Origin: Micrococcales bacterium
GTDB taxonomy: Bacteria; Actinomycetota; Actinomycetes; Actinomycetales; Cellulomonadaceae
Direction of reading: 5' to 3'
Assembly (NCBI GenBank): GCA_014763765.1
Contig: JACXUT010000004.1
Span: 1 to 49,324 of the forward strand
DNA: 49,324 nucleotides
Shown here: positions 34,049 through 44,315 of the stretch, piece after piece
How the letters are laid out: every line of letters starts with the position of its first letter
How positions within the stretch are numbered: position 1 is the first letter of the stretch
The notes under the pieces: generated by a model
Seen by the model: only the letters and a program-made list of their open reading frames with translations
Told to the model about the DNA's origin: nothing
The model's database searches: none
Program-made: the position numbers and the translations under genes

Positions 34049-36148
34049 GTGACAGACACCATCGAGCCGGCCGTGAGCACCAGCTCCGGCGGTTCCGCCC
34101 GTGGCGGCGCGATCTCCGCGATGCGCATGCCCGAGCTCCAGGCCCTCGCCGCGCAGCTCGGCGTGACGGGCACCTCCCGGATGCGCAAGACCGACCTGGT
34201 CGACGCGATCCAGGCGAAGCGCTCCGGCGCGGGCACCGGCAAGGGCGCGGGTGCCGAGAACGGCGCCGCCGCCGAGCCGCGCGCCCGCCGTGCGGCGTCC
34301 CGCGCCGCCGGACGGCCCGCCGCGGCCGCCGACCCGGCCGGCGACGCGCCGACCGCGAGCACGCCGGTCGCGGACGCCCCGCCGGCGCCCACCGGGCGTG
34401 CGGGCACCGCACCCGCCGAGGCCCCGGTCGTGGACGGCGACACCCGCCGCCGCGACGGCTCCCGCCGCCCCGTGCGCGCGCAGGGCGAGCAGCGCGCCGA
34501 GGGCGAGGACGCCCCGGGACAGCGCCCCGGCCGCGCCGTGGACGTGCTGGCGGGCCTCGAGGCCGTCGAGCGCTCGCTCGACAGCCGCCAGGGCGCCCAG
34601 CAGCACGACGTGCGCGACGACAGTGCCGCGCGCGCCGCGGACGCCGTCGGCTCCGTGACGGGCGAGCGCCGCTCGCGCCGCGCGGGCCGGGGCGCCGGCG
34701 CGCCCGCGGTCGACGTGACCCTGCCCGAGGGCCCGACCGGCGACGGCCAGCGGCAGCGCCCGCAGCAGGAGCAGCAGGGCGACCAGGACCGCGCGCGCTC
34801 CGACCGCCAGCAGGACCAGGGCGACGACGACGAGCGGGGCGGACGCCGCCGCCGCTCGCGCGACCGGTACCGCGACCGTGACCGCACCAAGCGCGGCCGC
34901 GGCCAGCGGGGCCCCGGCGACGCCGCCTACGAGGAGGTCGAGCTGAGCGAGGACGACGTCCTCGTCCCGGTCGCCGGCATCCTCGACGTGCTCGAGTCCT
35001 ACGCGTTCGTGCGCACCAGCGGGTACCTGCCCGGACCGAACGACGTCTACCTGCCGCTCGGCCAGGTCCGCAAGGCGGGTCTGCGCCGCGGCGACGCGAT
35101 CACCGGCGCCGTCCGCGCGCCGCGTGAGGGCGAGGCGCCGGCGCAGCAGCAGCCCGGGCGGCCGAACAAGGCGAACGCGCTCGTGCGGCTCGACACGGTC
35201 AACGGCATGGCGCCCGAGCAGGCGCGGCAGCGGCCCGAGTTCTCGAAGCTGACGCCGCTGTACCCGCAGGACTGGCTCCGCCTCGAGAACGAGTCGAACC
35301 ACCTGACGCCGCGGGTCATCGACATCGTCGCCCCGATCGGCAAGGGCCAGCGCGGCCTCATCGTCGCGCCCCCGAAGGCCGGCAAGACGATCATCATGCA
35401 GCAGATCGCCAACGCGATCACCGCGAACAACCCCGAGGTCCACCTCATGGTCGTGCTCGTCGACGAGCGCCCCGAGGAGGTCACCGACATGGAGCGGACC
35501 GTGAAGGGCGAGGTCATCGCCTCGACCTTCGACCGGCCCGCCTCGGACCACACGATGGTCGCGGAGCTCGCGATCGAGCGAGCCAAGCGCCTGGTCGAGC
35601 TCGGCCAGGACGTCGTGGTGCTGCTCGACTCGCTGACCCGCCTGTCCCGCGCGTACAACCTCGCGGCCCCGGCGTCCGGGCGCATCCTGTCCGGCGGCGT
35701 CGACGCCTCGGCGCTCTACCCGCCGAAGCGGTTCTTCGGCGCCGCGCGCAACATCGAGCACGGCGGCTCGCTGACGATCCTCGCCTCGGCGCTCGTGGAG
35801 ACCGGCTCCAAGATGGACGAGGTCATCTTCGAGGAGTTCAAGGGCACCGGGAACATGGAGCTCCGGCTCTCCCGGTCGCTCGCGGACAAGCGGATCTTCC
35901 CGGCGGTCGACGTCAACGCGTCCGGCACGCGCCGCGAGGAGATCCTCATCGCCCCGGACGAGCTCAAGATCATCTGGAAGCTCCGCCGCGTCATGGGCGC
36001 GCTGGACCAGCAGCAGGCCATCGAGCTGCTGCTCGGCAAGCTCCGGGAGACCCGCAGCAACGTCGAGTTCCTGCTCCAGGTCCAGAAGACGACGCCCGGC
36101 GTCGGCGCGCACGGCCACGACGAGGCCCAGACCCGCTCGATCGTCTGA
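34049..36148 (+). CDS. rho: Transcription termination factor Rho, long actinobacterial form
   Basis: 699 residues against ~420 for E. coli Rho. N-terminal Rho-N helical domain (~27-65: MRMPELQALAAQLGV), then a ~230-residue low-complexity insertion (~66-295) rich in Arg, Asp, Gln, Gly and Ala, as in Micrococcus and Streptomyces Rho. The OB-fold RNA-binding domain (~300-375: GILDVLESYAFVRTSGYLPG) and the ATPase core follow (Walker A APPKAGKT ~439-446, VVLLDSLTRLSRAYN, and the Q- and R-loop regions). GTG 34049 has GGGGGAAGGG upstream. An in-frame ATG at 33893 would add 52 unconserved Arg-rich residues. Confidence 0.96.
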   Translation: MTDTIEPAVSTSSGGSARGGAISAMRMPELQALAAQLGVTGTSRMRKTDLVDAIQAKRSGAGTGKGAGAENGAAAEPRARRAASRAAGRPAAAADPAGDAPTASTPVADAPPAPTGRAGTAPAEAPVVDGDTRRRDGSRRPVRAQGEQRAEGEDAPGQRPGRAVDVLAGLEAVERSLDSRQGAQQHDVRDDSAARAADAVGSVTGERRSRRAGRGAGAPAVDVTLPEGPTGDGQRQRPQQEQQGDQDRARSDRQQDQGDDDERGGRRRRSRDRYRDRDRTKRGRGQRGPGDAAYEEVELSEDDVLVPVAGILDVLESYAFVRTSGYLPGPNDVYLPLGQVRKAGLRRGDAITGAVRAPREGEAPAQQQPGRPNKANALVRLDTVNGMAPEQARQRPEFSKLTPLYPQDWLRLENESNHLTPRVIDIVAPIGKGQRGLIVAPPKAGKTIIMQQIANAITANNPEVHLMVVLVDERPEEVTDMERTVKGEVIASTFDRPASDHTMVAELAIERAKRLVELGQDVVVLLDSLTRLSRAYNLAAPASGRILSGGVDASALYPPKRFFGAARNIEHGGSLTILASALVETGSKMDEVIFEEFKGTGNMELRLSRSLADKRIFPAVDVNASGTRREEILIAPDELKIIWKLRRVMGALDQQQAIELLLGKLRETRSNVEFLLQVQKTTPGVGAHGHDEAQTRSIV

Positions 36149-36174
36149 CGCCCGTCCCGACGCGACTCGCTCCC

Positions 36175-36210
36175 GGAGAGGGCGGCACCCGCACGGGTGC
36201 CGCCCTCTCC
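36175..36210 (+). terminator. Strong hairpin terminator after rho
   Basis: A perfect 16-base stem, GGAGAGGGCGGCACCC (36175-36190) with GGGTGCCGCCCTCTCC (36195-36210), has a four-base GCAC loop and starts 26 bases after the rho stop. Confidence 0.85.
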
Positions 36211-36225
36211 GTGTCGCCCCGCCAC

Positions 36226-36297
36226 CCGTCGTCGAGAGGCCACATCCCGGGCGTTCCCGGACGTGGCGACGCCCGGCGGGTGGCCTCTCGACGGCGG
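36226..36297. repeat. Long nested inverted repeat between converging rho and glycosyltransferase genes
   Basis: CGTCGAGAGGCCAC (36230-36243) and GTGGCCTCTCGACG (36280-36293) are exact reverse complements, and pairing extends outward to 36226/36297 with one G-U pair. The 36-base interior holds a second inverted pair (CCGGGCGT/ACGCCCGG). It may be a terminator for the minus-strand gene or a mobile palindromic unit. Confidence 0.75.
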
Positions 36298-36375
36298 ACG
36301 GGGCGGGAGCGGGAGCGAGCGGGCAGGCAGAGCGGGGCCGGGCGCGGTCAGGGCGCGGTCAGGGCGCCGGTCGGG

Positions 36376-37497
36376 TCAGGGTCGGCGGGACGCGATCGCC
36401 TGCGCGTACCAGGCCAGCGTCTGCCGGGTGATCTCCCCGGCCTCGAACCGCTGCGCCGCCGCGCGCTGCGGGCCGACGGCCGCGAGGCGCGCACCCGGGT
36501 CGTCGATCCACCGCGCGAGCGCCCGGGAGAAGGCCGCCGTGTCGCGGGGGTCCACGAGCTGCGCCTCGAGCCCGGCCATCGGCGTGCGGTAGCCGGGGTT
36601 GTCGCCGGCGAGCACGACCCCGCCCGCGTCGGCGAGCGCCTCCACCACGGAGATGCCGAAGCTCTCCCCGCCGGTCGACGGCAGCGCGACCACGTCCGCG
36701 CCGGCCAGCAGCGCGGCCTTGTCCTCCTCCGCGACGAACCCGGGGAACTCGACCCGGTCGGCGATCCCGGCTGCGGCCGCACGGGCCCGCAGGTCCTCGA
36801 GCAGCGGGCCGCGCCCGGCGAGCGTCAGCCGCCACGGCCGCACGGTCGCCGGCAGCGCCGCCATCGCCGCGAGGAGCTCGCGCGGCCCCTTGCGTTCCAC
36901 GAGCCGCCCGAGGAAGACCACGTGCACGGGCGCGTCGTCCGCCCGCCCGTCGCCGCCCGCCGGAGCGGCCCCCAGCTCCACGGGCCCGCCGATCACCGGC
37001 ACGTCCCGCCCGTACGCCTCGCGCACCGACTCCCGAGCCGCCTCGGACAGCGCGCTGATCGCGTCGAACCGCCGCAGCCGGCGTCGCTCGGCCAGCCCGA
37101 GCGCGCGGATGCCCCACCGGGCCACGGCGTCCTGCGGGTAGATGACGAACGAGCCGACGACGGCCGTGCGGGGCGACGCCGCCGACACCACCCGCCCGGC
37201 GAGCAGCGGGCTGTACGGCATGGTCACGTGCAGCACGTCGAAGGGCACCTCCGCCAGCAGCCGCCGGATGCGCGCCCGCGACGCCGGCAGGGGGCTGCGC
37301 AGCCGGTTGCCGTTGAACCGCACCGACACGGTGCGGCCGAGCACGTGCAGGTTCGCCAGGTCCGTGCGGTCGGTGCCGGACGTCAGGTAGTGCACCTCGT
37401 GGCCGAGGTCGGCGAACCGCCGGCCGAGCGTGAGCACGATCTGCTGGACGCCGTCCGGCTTGTCGAGGCCGTCGTCGATCACCAGGCCGATGCGCAT
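36376..37497 (-). CDS. Family-4 glycosyltransferase
   Basis: 373 residues, GT-B fold of family GT4. N-terminal acceptor domain ([46 protein letters not shown]). C-terminal nucleotide-sugar domain with [59 protein letters not shown], and [27 protein letters not shown], which holds the conserved E-x7-E region. It probably glycosylates a lipid or cell-wall precursor; donor and acceptor are unknown. ATG 37497 is preferred because TACGAT lies seven bases upstream (leaderless). ATG 37506 is an alternative three residues longer. It breaks the usual rho-rpmE adjacency. Confidence 0.9.
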   Translation of the reverse strand: MRIGLVIDDGLDKPDGVQQIVLTLGRRFADLGHEVHYLTSGTDRTDLANLHVLGRTVSVRFNGNRLRSPLPASRARIRRLLAEVPFDVLHVTMPYSPLLAGRVVSAASPRTAVVGSFVIYPQDAVARWGIRALGLAERRRLRRFDAISALSEAARESVREAYGRDVPVIGGPVELGAAPAGGDGRADDAPVHVVFLGRLVERKGPRELLAAMAALPATVRPWRLTLAGRGPLLEDLRARAAAAGIADRVEFPGFVAEEDKAALLAGADVVALPSTGGESFGISVVEALADAGGVVLAGDNPGYRTPMAGLEAQLVDPRDTAAFSRALARWIDDPGARLAAVGPQRAAAQRFEAGEITRQTLAWYAQAIASRRP

Positions 37498-37636
37498 GGC
37501 CGCCATCGTAGGGACCCCCGCGGGGCCGGGAAGATTTCGTCCGGGCCCGCTGTTCTGGCAGACTGTTCCGTCGGTCTGCGGTTCACGTGCGCGGCTCGCG
37601 CGCACGACCCGGAGACCCAACCCGAGGAGAACACCT

Positions 37637-37852
37637 GTGAAGACTGACATCCACCCCGAGTACGTGGTGACCCAGGTGACCTGCACCTGTGGCAACACGT
37701 TCACCACGCGCTCGACCGCGACCTCCGGCGAGATCCGCGCCGACGTCTGCAGCGCCTGCCACCCGTTCTACACGGGCAAGCAGAAGATCCTCGACACCGG
37801 TGGCCGCGTGGCCCGGTTCGAGGCGCGCTACGGCAAGCGCCCGGCCAACTAG
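37637..37852 (+). CDS. rpmE: 50S ribosomal protein bL31, zinc-binding type
   Basis: 71 residues. [22 protein letters not shown] and [14 protein letters not shown] are diagnostic. The four zinc ligands Cys16, Cys18, Cys38 and Cys41 are all present, so this is the C+ paralogue, which in many bacteria is exchanged for a zinc-free form under zinc starvation. GTG 37637 follows a CGAGGAGAACACCT ribosome-binding site. Confidence 0.97.
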   Translation: MKTDIHPEYVVTQVTCTCGNTFTTRSTATSGEIRADVCSACHPFYTGKQKILDTGGRVARFEARYGKRPAN

Positions 37853-37859
37853 CACCCCC

Positions 37860-37905
37860 GACGCCGGTGACCGGCGGTCCGTCACGGACCGCGGTCACCG
37901 GCGTC
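37860..37905 (+). terminator. Terminator after rpmE
   Basis: GACGCCGGTGACC (37860-37872) pairs perfectly with GGTCACCGGCGTC (37893-37905), and the interior continues pairing (GCGGTCCGT with ACGGACCGC) after a one-base bulge. This long stem starts seven bases after the stop codon. Confidence 0.8.
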
Positions 37906-37987
37906 GTCGCATGTCCGGACGGTGCGCGCCCGCCGCCGTCCCGGCCGCGCCGGGCCCGTGCCCGCACCTCCCGGAGGTTCCCCGCCC

Positions 37988-39079
37988 ATGACCGACCCGT
38001 TCGCGGCGGCGCGTCCGCTGCTCGACGAGCACGCGAGCATCGAGCAGCAGCTCGCCGACCCGGCGGTGCACGCCGACCAGGCGCTCGCCCGCCGGCTGGG
38101 GCGCCGGTACGCGGAGCTGGGCCGGGTCGCGCAGGCGCACGCCGCCTGGCGCGCGGCGGCCGAGGACCTCGCGGACGCGCGCGAGCTGGCGGAGTCGGAC
38201 GACGCGTTCGCGGCGGAGCTGCCCGCGCTGGCCGCGGCGGAGGCGGAGGCCGCCGAGCGGCTGCGCCGGGTGCTGGTCCCGCGGGACCCGGACGACGCCC
38301 GCGACGCGATCCTGGAGATCAAGGCGGGCGAGGGCGGCGAGGAGTCGGCGCTGTTCGCCGGCGACCTGCTGCGGATGTACCTGCGGTACGCCGAGCGGCG
38401 CGGCTGGCGGACCGAGACGCTCGAGTCCACCGAGTCGGACCTCGGCGGCTACAAGGACGTGCAGGTCGCGATCAAGGCGCGCGGCGCCGTCACCGACCCG
38501 GCCGACGGCGTGTGGGCGAGCCTCAAGTACGAGGGCGGCGTGCACCGCGTGCAGCGGGTGCCGGTGACGGAGTCCCAGGGCCGGATCCACACGTCGGCGG
38601 CGGGCGTCCTGGTCTTCCCCGAGGTGGAGGACGAGGGCGAGGTCGAGATCGACCCGAACGACCTGCGCATCGACGTGTACCGGTCGTCCGGCCCGGGTGG
38701 CCAGTCGGTGAACACCACCGACTCGGCGGTGCGGATCACGCACGTCCCCACCGGCATCGTCGTGTCGATGCAGAACGAGAAGTCGCAGCTGCAGAACCGC
38801 GAGCAGGCGATGCGCGTGCTGCGGGCGCGGCTGCTGGCGGCCCGCCAGGAGGAGGCCGCCGCGGCGGCGAGCGCGGCCCGGCGCTCCCAGGTCCGCACGG
38901 TCGACCGCTCGGAGCGGATCCGGACGTACAACTTCCCGGAGAACCGGATCGCGGACCACCGCACCGGCTACAAGGCGTACAACCTGGACGCGGTGCTCGA
39001 CGGCGACCTCGGCCCGGTCGTGCAGTCGGCCGTCGACGCCGACGAGGCCGCGCGCCTGGCCGCCGCGGGGCAGTCGTGA
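37988..39079 (+). CDS. prfA: Peptide chain release factor 1
   Basis: 363 residues. It recognises UAA/UAG and triggers peptide release. The GGQ motif is at 237-239 ([20 protein letters not shown]). The stop-codon tripeptide region reads [18 protein letters not shown] (PVT where E. coli has PAT), and the coiled-coil N-terminal domain and C-terminal [14 protein letters not shown] are present. The ATG is preceded by CGGAGG. The stop overlaps prmC by GTGA, tying the factor to the enzyme that methylates its GGQ glutamine. Confidence 0.97.
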   Translation: MTDPFAAARPLLDEHASIEQQLADPAVHADQALARRLGRRYAELGRVAQAHAAWRAAAEDLADARELAESDDAFAAELPALAAAEAEAAERLRRVLVPRDPDDARDAILEIKAGEGGEESALFAGDLLRMYLRYAERRGWRTETLESTESDLGGYKDVQVAIKARGAVTDPADGVWASLKYEGGVHRVQRVPVTESQGRIHTSAAGVLVFPEVEDEGEVEIDPNDLRIDVYRSSGPGGQSVNTTDSAVRITHVPTGIVVSMQNEKSQLQNREQAMRVLRARLLAARQEEAAAAASAARRSQVRTVDRSERIRTYNFPENRIADHRTGYKAYNLDAVLDGDLGPVVQSAVDADEAARLAAAGQS

Positions 39080-40032
39080 CCGAGGCCCCGGCCCCGACGG
39101 TCCGCGCGCTCGTCGAGGGCGCGACGCGCGTGCTCGCCGACGCCGGCGTCGGGTCGCCGCGGCACGACGCGGTGGCGCTGGCGGCGTACGCCCTGGGGCT
39201 GCCGCGGCTGGACCTCGTGATGGCGCCGCCCGCGCCGGAGGGGTTCACCGAGGAGTACGCCGGGCTGGTGGACCGCCGCCGGCGCCGCGAGCCGCTGCAG
39301 CACATCGTCGGCTCGACGGTGTTCCGCTACCTGAGCCTGCGCGTGGAGCCGGGCGTGTTCGTGCCGCGGCCGGAGACCGAGACCGTCGCGCAGGTCGCGG
39401 TCGACGAGGCCGCGCGGCTCACGGCGGAGGGGCGGTCGCCGCTGGTGGTCGACCTGTGCTGCGGCGCCGGGGGCATCGCGCTGTCGGTCGACACCGAGGT
39501 GCCCGGTGCGCGGGTGGTCGCGGTCGACGCGTCGCCGGAGGCCGTGGCCCTGACGCGGCACAACCACGGCGCGTCGGGCTCCGGGACGATGCGCGTGGAG
39601 CTCGGCGACGTGCGGGACCCGGCGCTGCTCGCGGAGCTGGACGGCACCGTCGACGTCGTGGTGTCCAACCCGCCGTACATCCCGCCGGACGCCGTGCCGG
39701 TGGACCCGGAGGTCCGGGACCACGACCCCGACCTGGCGCTGTACGGCGGCGGCGCGGACGGCCTGGACGTCCCGCGTGCCGTGCTGGCGGCGGCCGCGCG
39801 GCTGCTCGTCCCCGGCGGCCTGCTCGTCATGGAGCACGCCGAGGTGCAGGACGCCGCCTCCCGGGCGGACGCCGAGGCGACCGGCGCGTTCGAGGCGGTC
39901 GCGACGCTGCCCGACCTCACCGGCCGCCCCCGGATGCTCGTCGCCCGGCGGCGCGGCCCGGCCCCGGTGCTGCGGGAGCCGGGCGAGCCGCCTCCGGGCG
40001 CCCAGGCCGGCGTGGGAGACTCGCAGCCGTGA
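39076..40032 (+). CDS. prmC: Release factor glutamine methyltransferase PrmC
   Basis: 318 residues. N-terminal helical domain, [30 protein letters not shown] (family-specific), SAM-binding [15 protein letters not shown], and the catalytic NPPY at 198-201 (SNPPYIPP). It methylates the GGQ glutamine of release factors. The last ~25 residues are an unconserved Pro/Gly tail. Overlaps prfA and the next gene by GTGA on both sides. Confidence 0.96.
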   Translation: MTEAPAPTVRALVEGATRVLADAGVGSPRHDAVALAAYALGLPRLDLVMAPPAPEGFTEEYAGLVDRRRRREPLQHIVGSTVFRYLSLRVEPGVFVPRPETETVAQVAVDEAARLTAEGRSPLVVDLCCGAGGIALSVDTEVPGARVVAVDASPEAVALTRHNHGASGSGTMRVELGDVRDPALLAELDGTVDVVVSNPPYIPPDAVPVDPEVRDHDPDLALYGGGADGLDVPRAVLAAAARLLVPGGLLVMEHAEVQDAASRADAEATGAFEAVATLPDLTGRPRMLVARRRGPAPVLREPGEPPPGAQAGVGDSQP

Positions 40033-40682
40033 CTGCCCACGCCCTGGACGCCACCGATCCCGCCACCTGGGGGCCGGCCCTCGACGCCGCCGTCCACACG
40101 GTCGAGCGCGGCGGGCTGGTCGTGCTGCCGACGGACACCGTGTACGGGATCGGCGCGGACGCGTTCACGCCGCCGGCGGTCGCGGCCCTCCTCGCCGCGA
40201 AGGGCCGCGGCCGGCAGATGCCGCCCCCGGTGCTCATGCCCGACGCGCGGACGCTGGACGGGCTGGCGATGGGCGTCCCGCAGGCGGCCCGCGACCTCGC
40301 GGAGGCGTTCTGGCCGGGCGGGCTCACGATCATCCTGGTGGCGCAGCCGTCGCTGGCCTGGGACCTCGGTGACACGCACGGCACGGTCGCCCTGCGGGTG
40401 CCCGACCACCCCGTCGCGCTGGCCCTGCTGCGCCGCACCGGCCCGATGGCGGTGTCGAGCGCGAACCGCACCGGTCAGCCGTCGGCCCTGGAGGTCGGCG
40501 AGGCGGTCGCCCAGCTCGGCGACCGCGTGCAGACGTACCTCGACGGCGGCCGCACGCCCGGTCAGGTCGCCTCGACCATCGTCGACGCCACCGGCGACGA
40601 GCTGCGCGTCGTCCGCGAGGGCGCCCTCTCCCTCGAGCGCCTGCGCGAGGTCGCACCCGTGGTGGGTGGACCCGGCCGGTGA
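40029..40682 (+). CDS. tsaC: L-threonylcarbamoyladenylate synthase (Sua5/YrdC family)
   Basis: 217 residues. It makes threonylcarbamoyl-AMP from threonine, bicarbonate and ATP for t6A37 of ANN-decoding tRNAs. The YrdC domain shows LVVLPTDTVYGIGADAF, KGRGRQMPPPVLM, FWPGGLTIIL, ALRVPDHPVAL and VSSANRTGQPSA. It lacks the extra C-terminal Sua5 domain, so it is the short TsaC-type form. GTG start overlaps prmC; the end overlaps wecA. Confidence 0.93.
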   Translation: MTAHALDATDPATWGPALDAAVHTVERGGLVVLPTDTVYGIGADAFTPPAVAALLAAKGRGRQMPPPVLMPDARTLDGLAMGVPQAARDLAEAFWPGGLTIILVAQPSLAWDLGDTHGTVALRVPDHPVALALLRRTGPMAVSSANRTGQPSALEVGEAVAQLGDRVQTYLDGGRTPGQVASTIVDATGDELRVVREGALSLERLREVAPVVGGPGR

Positions 40683-41983
40683 GGGCGTACCTCCTGCTCC
40701 TGCTCATCGCCGCGGCGGCCACGTACCTGCTGACGCCGGTGGCGCGGTGGTGCGCGCTGCGGTGGGGCGCCATCACGGCGGTGCGGACGCGGGACGTGCA
40801 CTCCATCCCGACGCCGCGGCTCGGGGGGCTCGCGATGTGGGCGGGCATCCTCGTCGGCCTGGCGATGGCGAGCCGGCTGCCGTTCCTCGACGCCGTGTTC
40901 GAGAACCCCCGGCCGATCATCGGCATCGCGGCGGCGGCGACCATCGTGTGCGCGCTGGGCGTCGCGGACGACATCTGGGACCTCGACTGGATGACGAAGC
41001 TGGTCGGCCAGGTGCTCGCCGCGTTCGTCATGGCCTCGCAGGGCGTGCAGCTCTACCAGCTCCCGATCGACGGCGTGGTGCTCGGCTCGGACCGGATCTG
41101 GCTCGGCCTGACGGTGCTGACGGTCGTCGTCGCGATGAACGCCGTGAACTTCGTCGACGGCCTCGACGGGCTGGCGGCGGGCCTCATCGCGATCGGCGGG
41201 GCGGGGTTCTTCGTCTACTCCTACCAGCTCACGCGCGAGGCCAGCCCGGGCGACTACTCGAGCCTCGCGACGCTGATCGTCGCGCTGCTCGTGGGCGCCT
41301 GCGTCGGGTTCCTGCCGCACAACTTCCACCCGGCGCGCATCTTCATGGGCGACTCCGGGTCGATGCTCATCGGCCTGGTGATCGCCGCGGCCGGCATCCG
41401 GGTCACGGGGCAGATCGACCCGGCGATGACGCGGCAGTCGTTCCCCGCGTTCCTGCCGATCCTCCTGCCGCTGGCCGTCCTGCTGCTGCCGCTGCTCGAC
41501 ATGGGGCTGGCCGTGGTGCGGCGGGTCGGCACCGGCAAGTCGCCGTTCCACCCGGACCGCATGCACCTGCACCACCGGATGCTGGCGATCGGCCACTCGC
41601 ACCGGCGCGCGGTGATCATCCTCTACGTCTGGACCGCGCTGTTCACGGGTGCCGCGGTCGCGCTGGTGTGGTTCTCGACCACCGCGGTGCTCGTCGGCCT
41701 CGCGGCGGGCGTGCTCGTCGCGCTGGCCCTCACGCTCGGACCGCTGCGGGGGCGCAGCGGTCCCGGACCGGCCGGCACCGCGGGGCCGTCCTCCGGGCCC
41801 GTGCACCCGCACCCGGGGGAGCCGGGCACCGGACCGCACGGCGGCACCGCGCCCGCGCGCCACGCCGCCGACGCCCGCCGGCACGCCTGGCACCCCGCCG
41901 CCGACCCCGGCGGCAGCCCTCCCGTGGCGCTGCACGCCTCCCTGACCGCCCTGACCGACACCGACCCGAGGACGGACCGATGA
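40679..41983 (+). CDS. wecA: Undecaprenyl/decaprenyl-phosphate GlcNAc-1-phosphate transferase (WecA/Rfe type)
   Basis: 434 residues with ~11 helices, MraY/WecA family. Motifs: TPRLGGLAMW, the aspartate-rich GVADDIWDLDW, NAVNFVDGLDGLAAG, FLPHNFHPARIFMGDSGSMLIG and DRMHLHHRMLAIGHSHRR. It transfers GlcNAc-1-P or a similar sugar-phosphate to the polyprenyl carrier to begin arabinogalactan-, teichoic-acid- or polysaccharide-type polymers. An ~80-residue Gly/Pro/His-rich cytoplasmic tail follows the last helix. The position matches Rv1302 in M. tuberculosis. GTG start overlaps upstream; the end overlaps the next gene (ATGA). Confidence 0.92.
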   Translation: MRAYLLLLLIAAAATYLLTPVARWCALRWGAITAVRTRDVHSIPTPRLGGLAMWAGILVGLAMASRLPFLDAVFENPRPIIGIAAAATIVCALGVADDIWDLDWMTKLVGQVLAAFVMASQGVQLYQLPIDGVVLGSDRIWLGLTVLTVVVAMNAVNFVDGLDGLAAGLIAIGGAGFFVYSYQLTREASPGDYSSLATLIVALLVGACVGFLPHNFHPARIFMGDSGSMLIGLVIAAAGIRVTGQIDPAMTRQSFPAFLPILLPLAVLLLPLLDMGLAVVRRVGTGKSPFHPDRMHLHHRMLAIGHSHRRAVIILYVWTALFTGAAVALVWFSTTAVLVGLAAGVLVALALTLGPLRGRSGPGPAGTAGPSSGPVHPHPGEPGTGPHGGTAPARHAADARRHAWHPAADPGGSPPVALHASLTALTDTDPRTDR

Positions 41984-42483
41984 CCGACCCCACGCCCGAG
42001 ACGACCCCCCGGGGCGACAGCCCGGAGGTGGCGGCCGTCTTCCGCCGCGCCCTGCGCGACATGGTGGTGCTGGTCGCGGGCGTCGCCGTGCTCGGCGTCG
42101 GCGTCGGCTGGCTCGTCGCGGGGGTGCCGGGCGTGTGGGGCGCGCTCGTCGGCGCCGCCATCGCGCTGGTGTTCTCCGGCACCACGACGCTGTCCATGCT
42201 GCGGACCTCCCACACGGCGCCCGGGAAGATGATGGCCGTCATCATGGGCACCTGGCTGGGCAAGCTCGCGGTGGTCGTCGTCGTGCTCGCGGTGCTGCGC
42301 GGCATGGACTTCTACGACCGCTACGTGCTGGCCGTCGTCGTCGCCGTGGCCGTCATCGGGTCGGCCCTGCTGGACTACCGCGCGGTGCAGCGGGGCAGGG
42401 TGCCGTACGTGTCACCCTCGGGTTCTGGGCCGAAGGTCCCGAATCGGGATGAGCCGGACGGCGACAGCCCGACGATGGGCTAG
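41980..42483 (+). CDS. AtpI-like small membrane protein preceding the ATP synthase operon
   Basis: 167 residues with four hydrophobic helices (~30-145) and a charged tail, at the position of Rv1303 in M. tuberculosis, directly before atpB. Proteins in this slot (AtpI/UncI-like) help assemble the c-ring or carry ions in other bacteria; similarity here is by topology and position, not strong motifs. The ATG overlaps the wecA stop (ATGA). Its stop codon TAG (42481-42483) is in the same frame as atpB. Confidence 0.75.
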   Translation: MTDPTPETTPRGDSPEVAAVFRRALRDMVVLVAGVAVLGVGVGWLVAGVPGVWGALVGAAIALVFSGTTTLSMLRTSHTAPGKMMAVIMGTWLGKLAVVVVVLAVLRGMDFYDRYVLAVVVAVAVIGSALLDYRAVQRGRVPYVSPSGSGPKVPNRDEPDGDSPTMG

Positions 42484-42576
42484 GCTTCCCCCGAACCACC
42501 CACGACGGCCGGGTCCCGGCGGAGTGACCCATACCTGGGATCGACCGCCGGCGCCTTCGACCTACAGGAGACTGCT

Positions 42577-43389
42577 CTGTCCAGCCTTGCGACGATCCTG
42601 CCGCTCGCTGCCGAAGGCGAGTCCGGGTTCCACAAGCCGTCGATCGCCGAGTTCTTCCCGCCGGCCATCTGGTTCGAGGGCACCGTCTTCGAGATCAACC
42701 GGATCCAGCTGGTCCGCTTCGTCGCCGTCGCGGTGCTGCTGACCCTCATGGTGATCGCGGCCCGGCGGGCGCGGCTCGTCCCGCGCCGCGGCCAGAACAT
42801 GGCCGAGTTCCTGCTCGACTTCGTGCGCGTCAACGTCGCCGAGGACATCATCGGCAAGGAGAAGGCCGGCAAGTACGTCGCGCTCCTGACGACGATCTTC
42901 TTCGCGATCTTCGCCTTCAACATCACCGGCGTGATCCCCGGGCTGAACATCGCCGGGACGTCCCTCATCGGCCTGCCGGTCATGCTCGCGCTCTGGGTGT
43001 ACGTCATGTACCTCGGGGCGGGCGTGAAGGCCCACGGCGTCGGCGGGTTCCTCAAGAACAGCCTGTTCCCGCCGGGCGTCCCGCCGTTCCTCTACGTGCT
43101 GCTGACGCCCGTGGAGTTCCTGCAGGTGTTCGTCCTGCGGCCCCTCACGCTGGCGATCCGGCTCATGGCCAACATGGTCGCCGGTCACCTGATGCTCGTG
43201 CTGTGCTTCTCGGCCACGCAGTTCCTGCTGTTCGAGGCCAGCGGCGGCCTGAAGCCCTTCGGGGCGCTCACCCTGGCCGGCGGCTTCGCGATCACGCTGT
43301 TCGAGGTGTTCGTCGCGGCGCTGCAGGCCTACATCTTCGTCGTCCTCACGGCCGTCTACCTCAGCCAGTCGGTCGAGGACGAGCACTGA
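42577..43389 (+). CDS. atpB: ATP synthase F0 subunit a, CTG start
   Basis: 270 residues. Start chosen at CTG 42577: the frame is open from the upstream TAG at 42481 and holds no ATG, GTG or TTG until 42733. CAGGAG lies six bases before this CTG, and the resulting N-terminus (MSSLATILPLAAEGES... FFPPAIWFEG) looks like actinobacterial subunit a. Starting at GTG 42733 would remove the first helix (218 residues). The essential proton-path arginine is Arg195 in LAIRLMANMVAGH. The protein forms the stator half-channels beside the c-ring. First gene of atpBEFHAGD. Confidence 0.92.
   Translation: MSSLATILPLAAEGESGFHKPSIAEFFPPAIWFEGTVFEINRIQLVRFVAVAVLLTLMVIAARRARLVPRRGQNMAEFLLDFVRVNVAEDIIGKEKAGKYVALLTTIFFAIFAFNITGVIPGLNIAGTSLIGLPVMLALWVYVMYLGAGVKAHGVGGFLKNSLFPPGVPPFLYVLLTPVEFLQVFVLRPLTLAIRLMANMVAGHLMLVLCFSATQFLLFEASGGLKPFGALTLAGGFAITLFEVFVAALQAYIFVVLTAVYLSQSVEDEH

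Positions 43390-44314
<925 letters not shown>

Positions 44315-44315
<1 letters not shown>

Noticed and set aside
42733..43389. atpB starting at GTG 42733
   Set aside because: It would delete the N-terminal segment and first helix conserved in subunit a, and no ribosome-binding site is placed for it.
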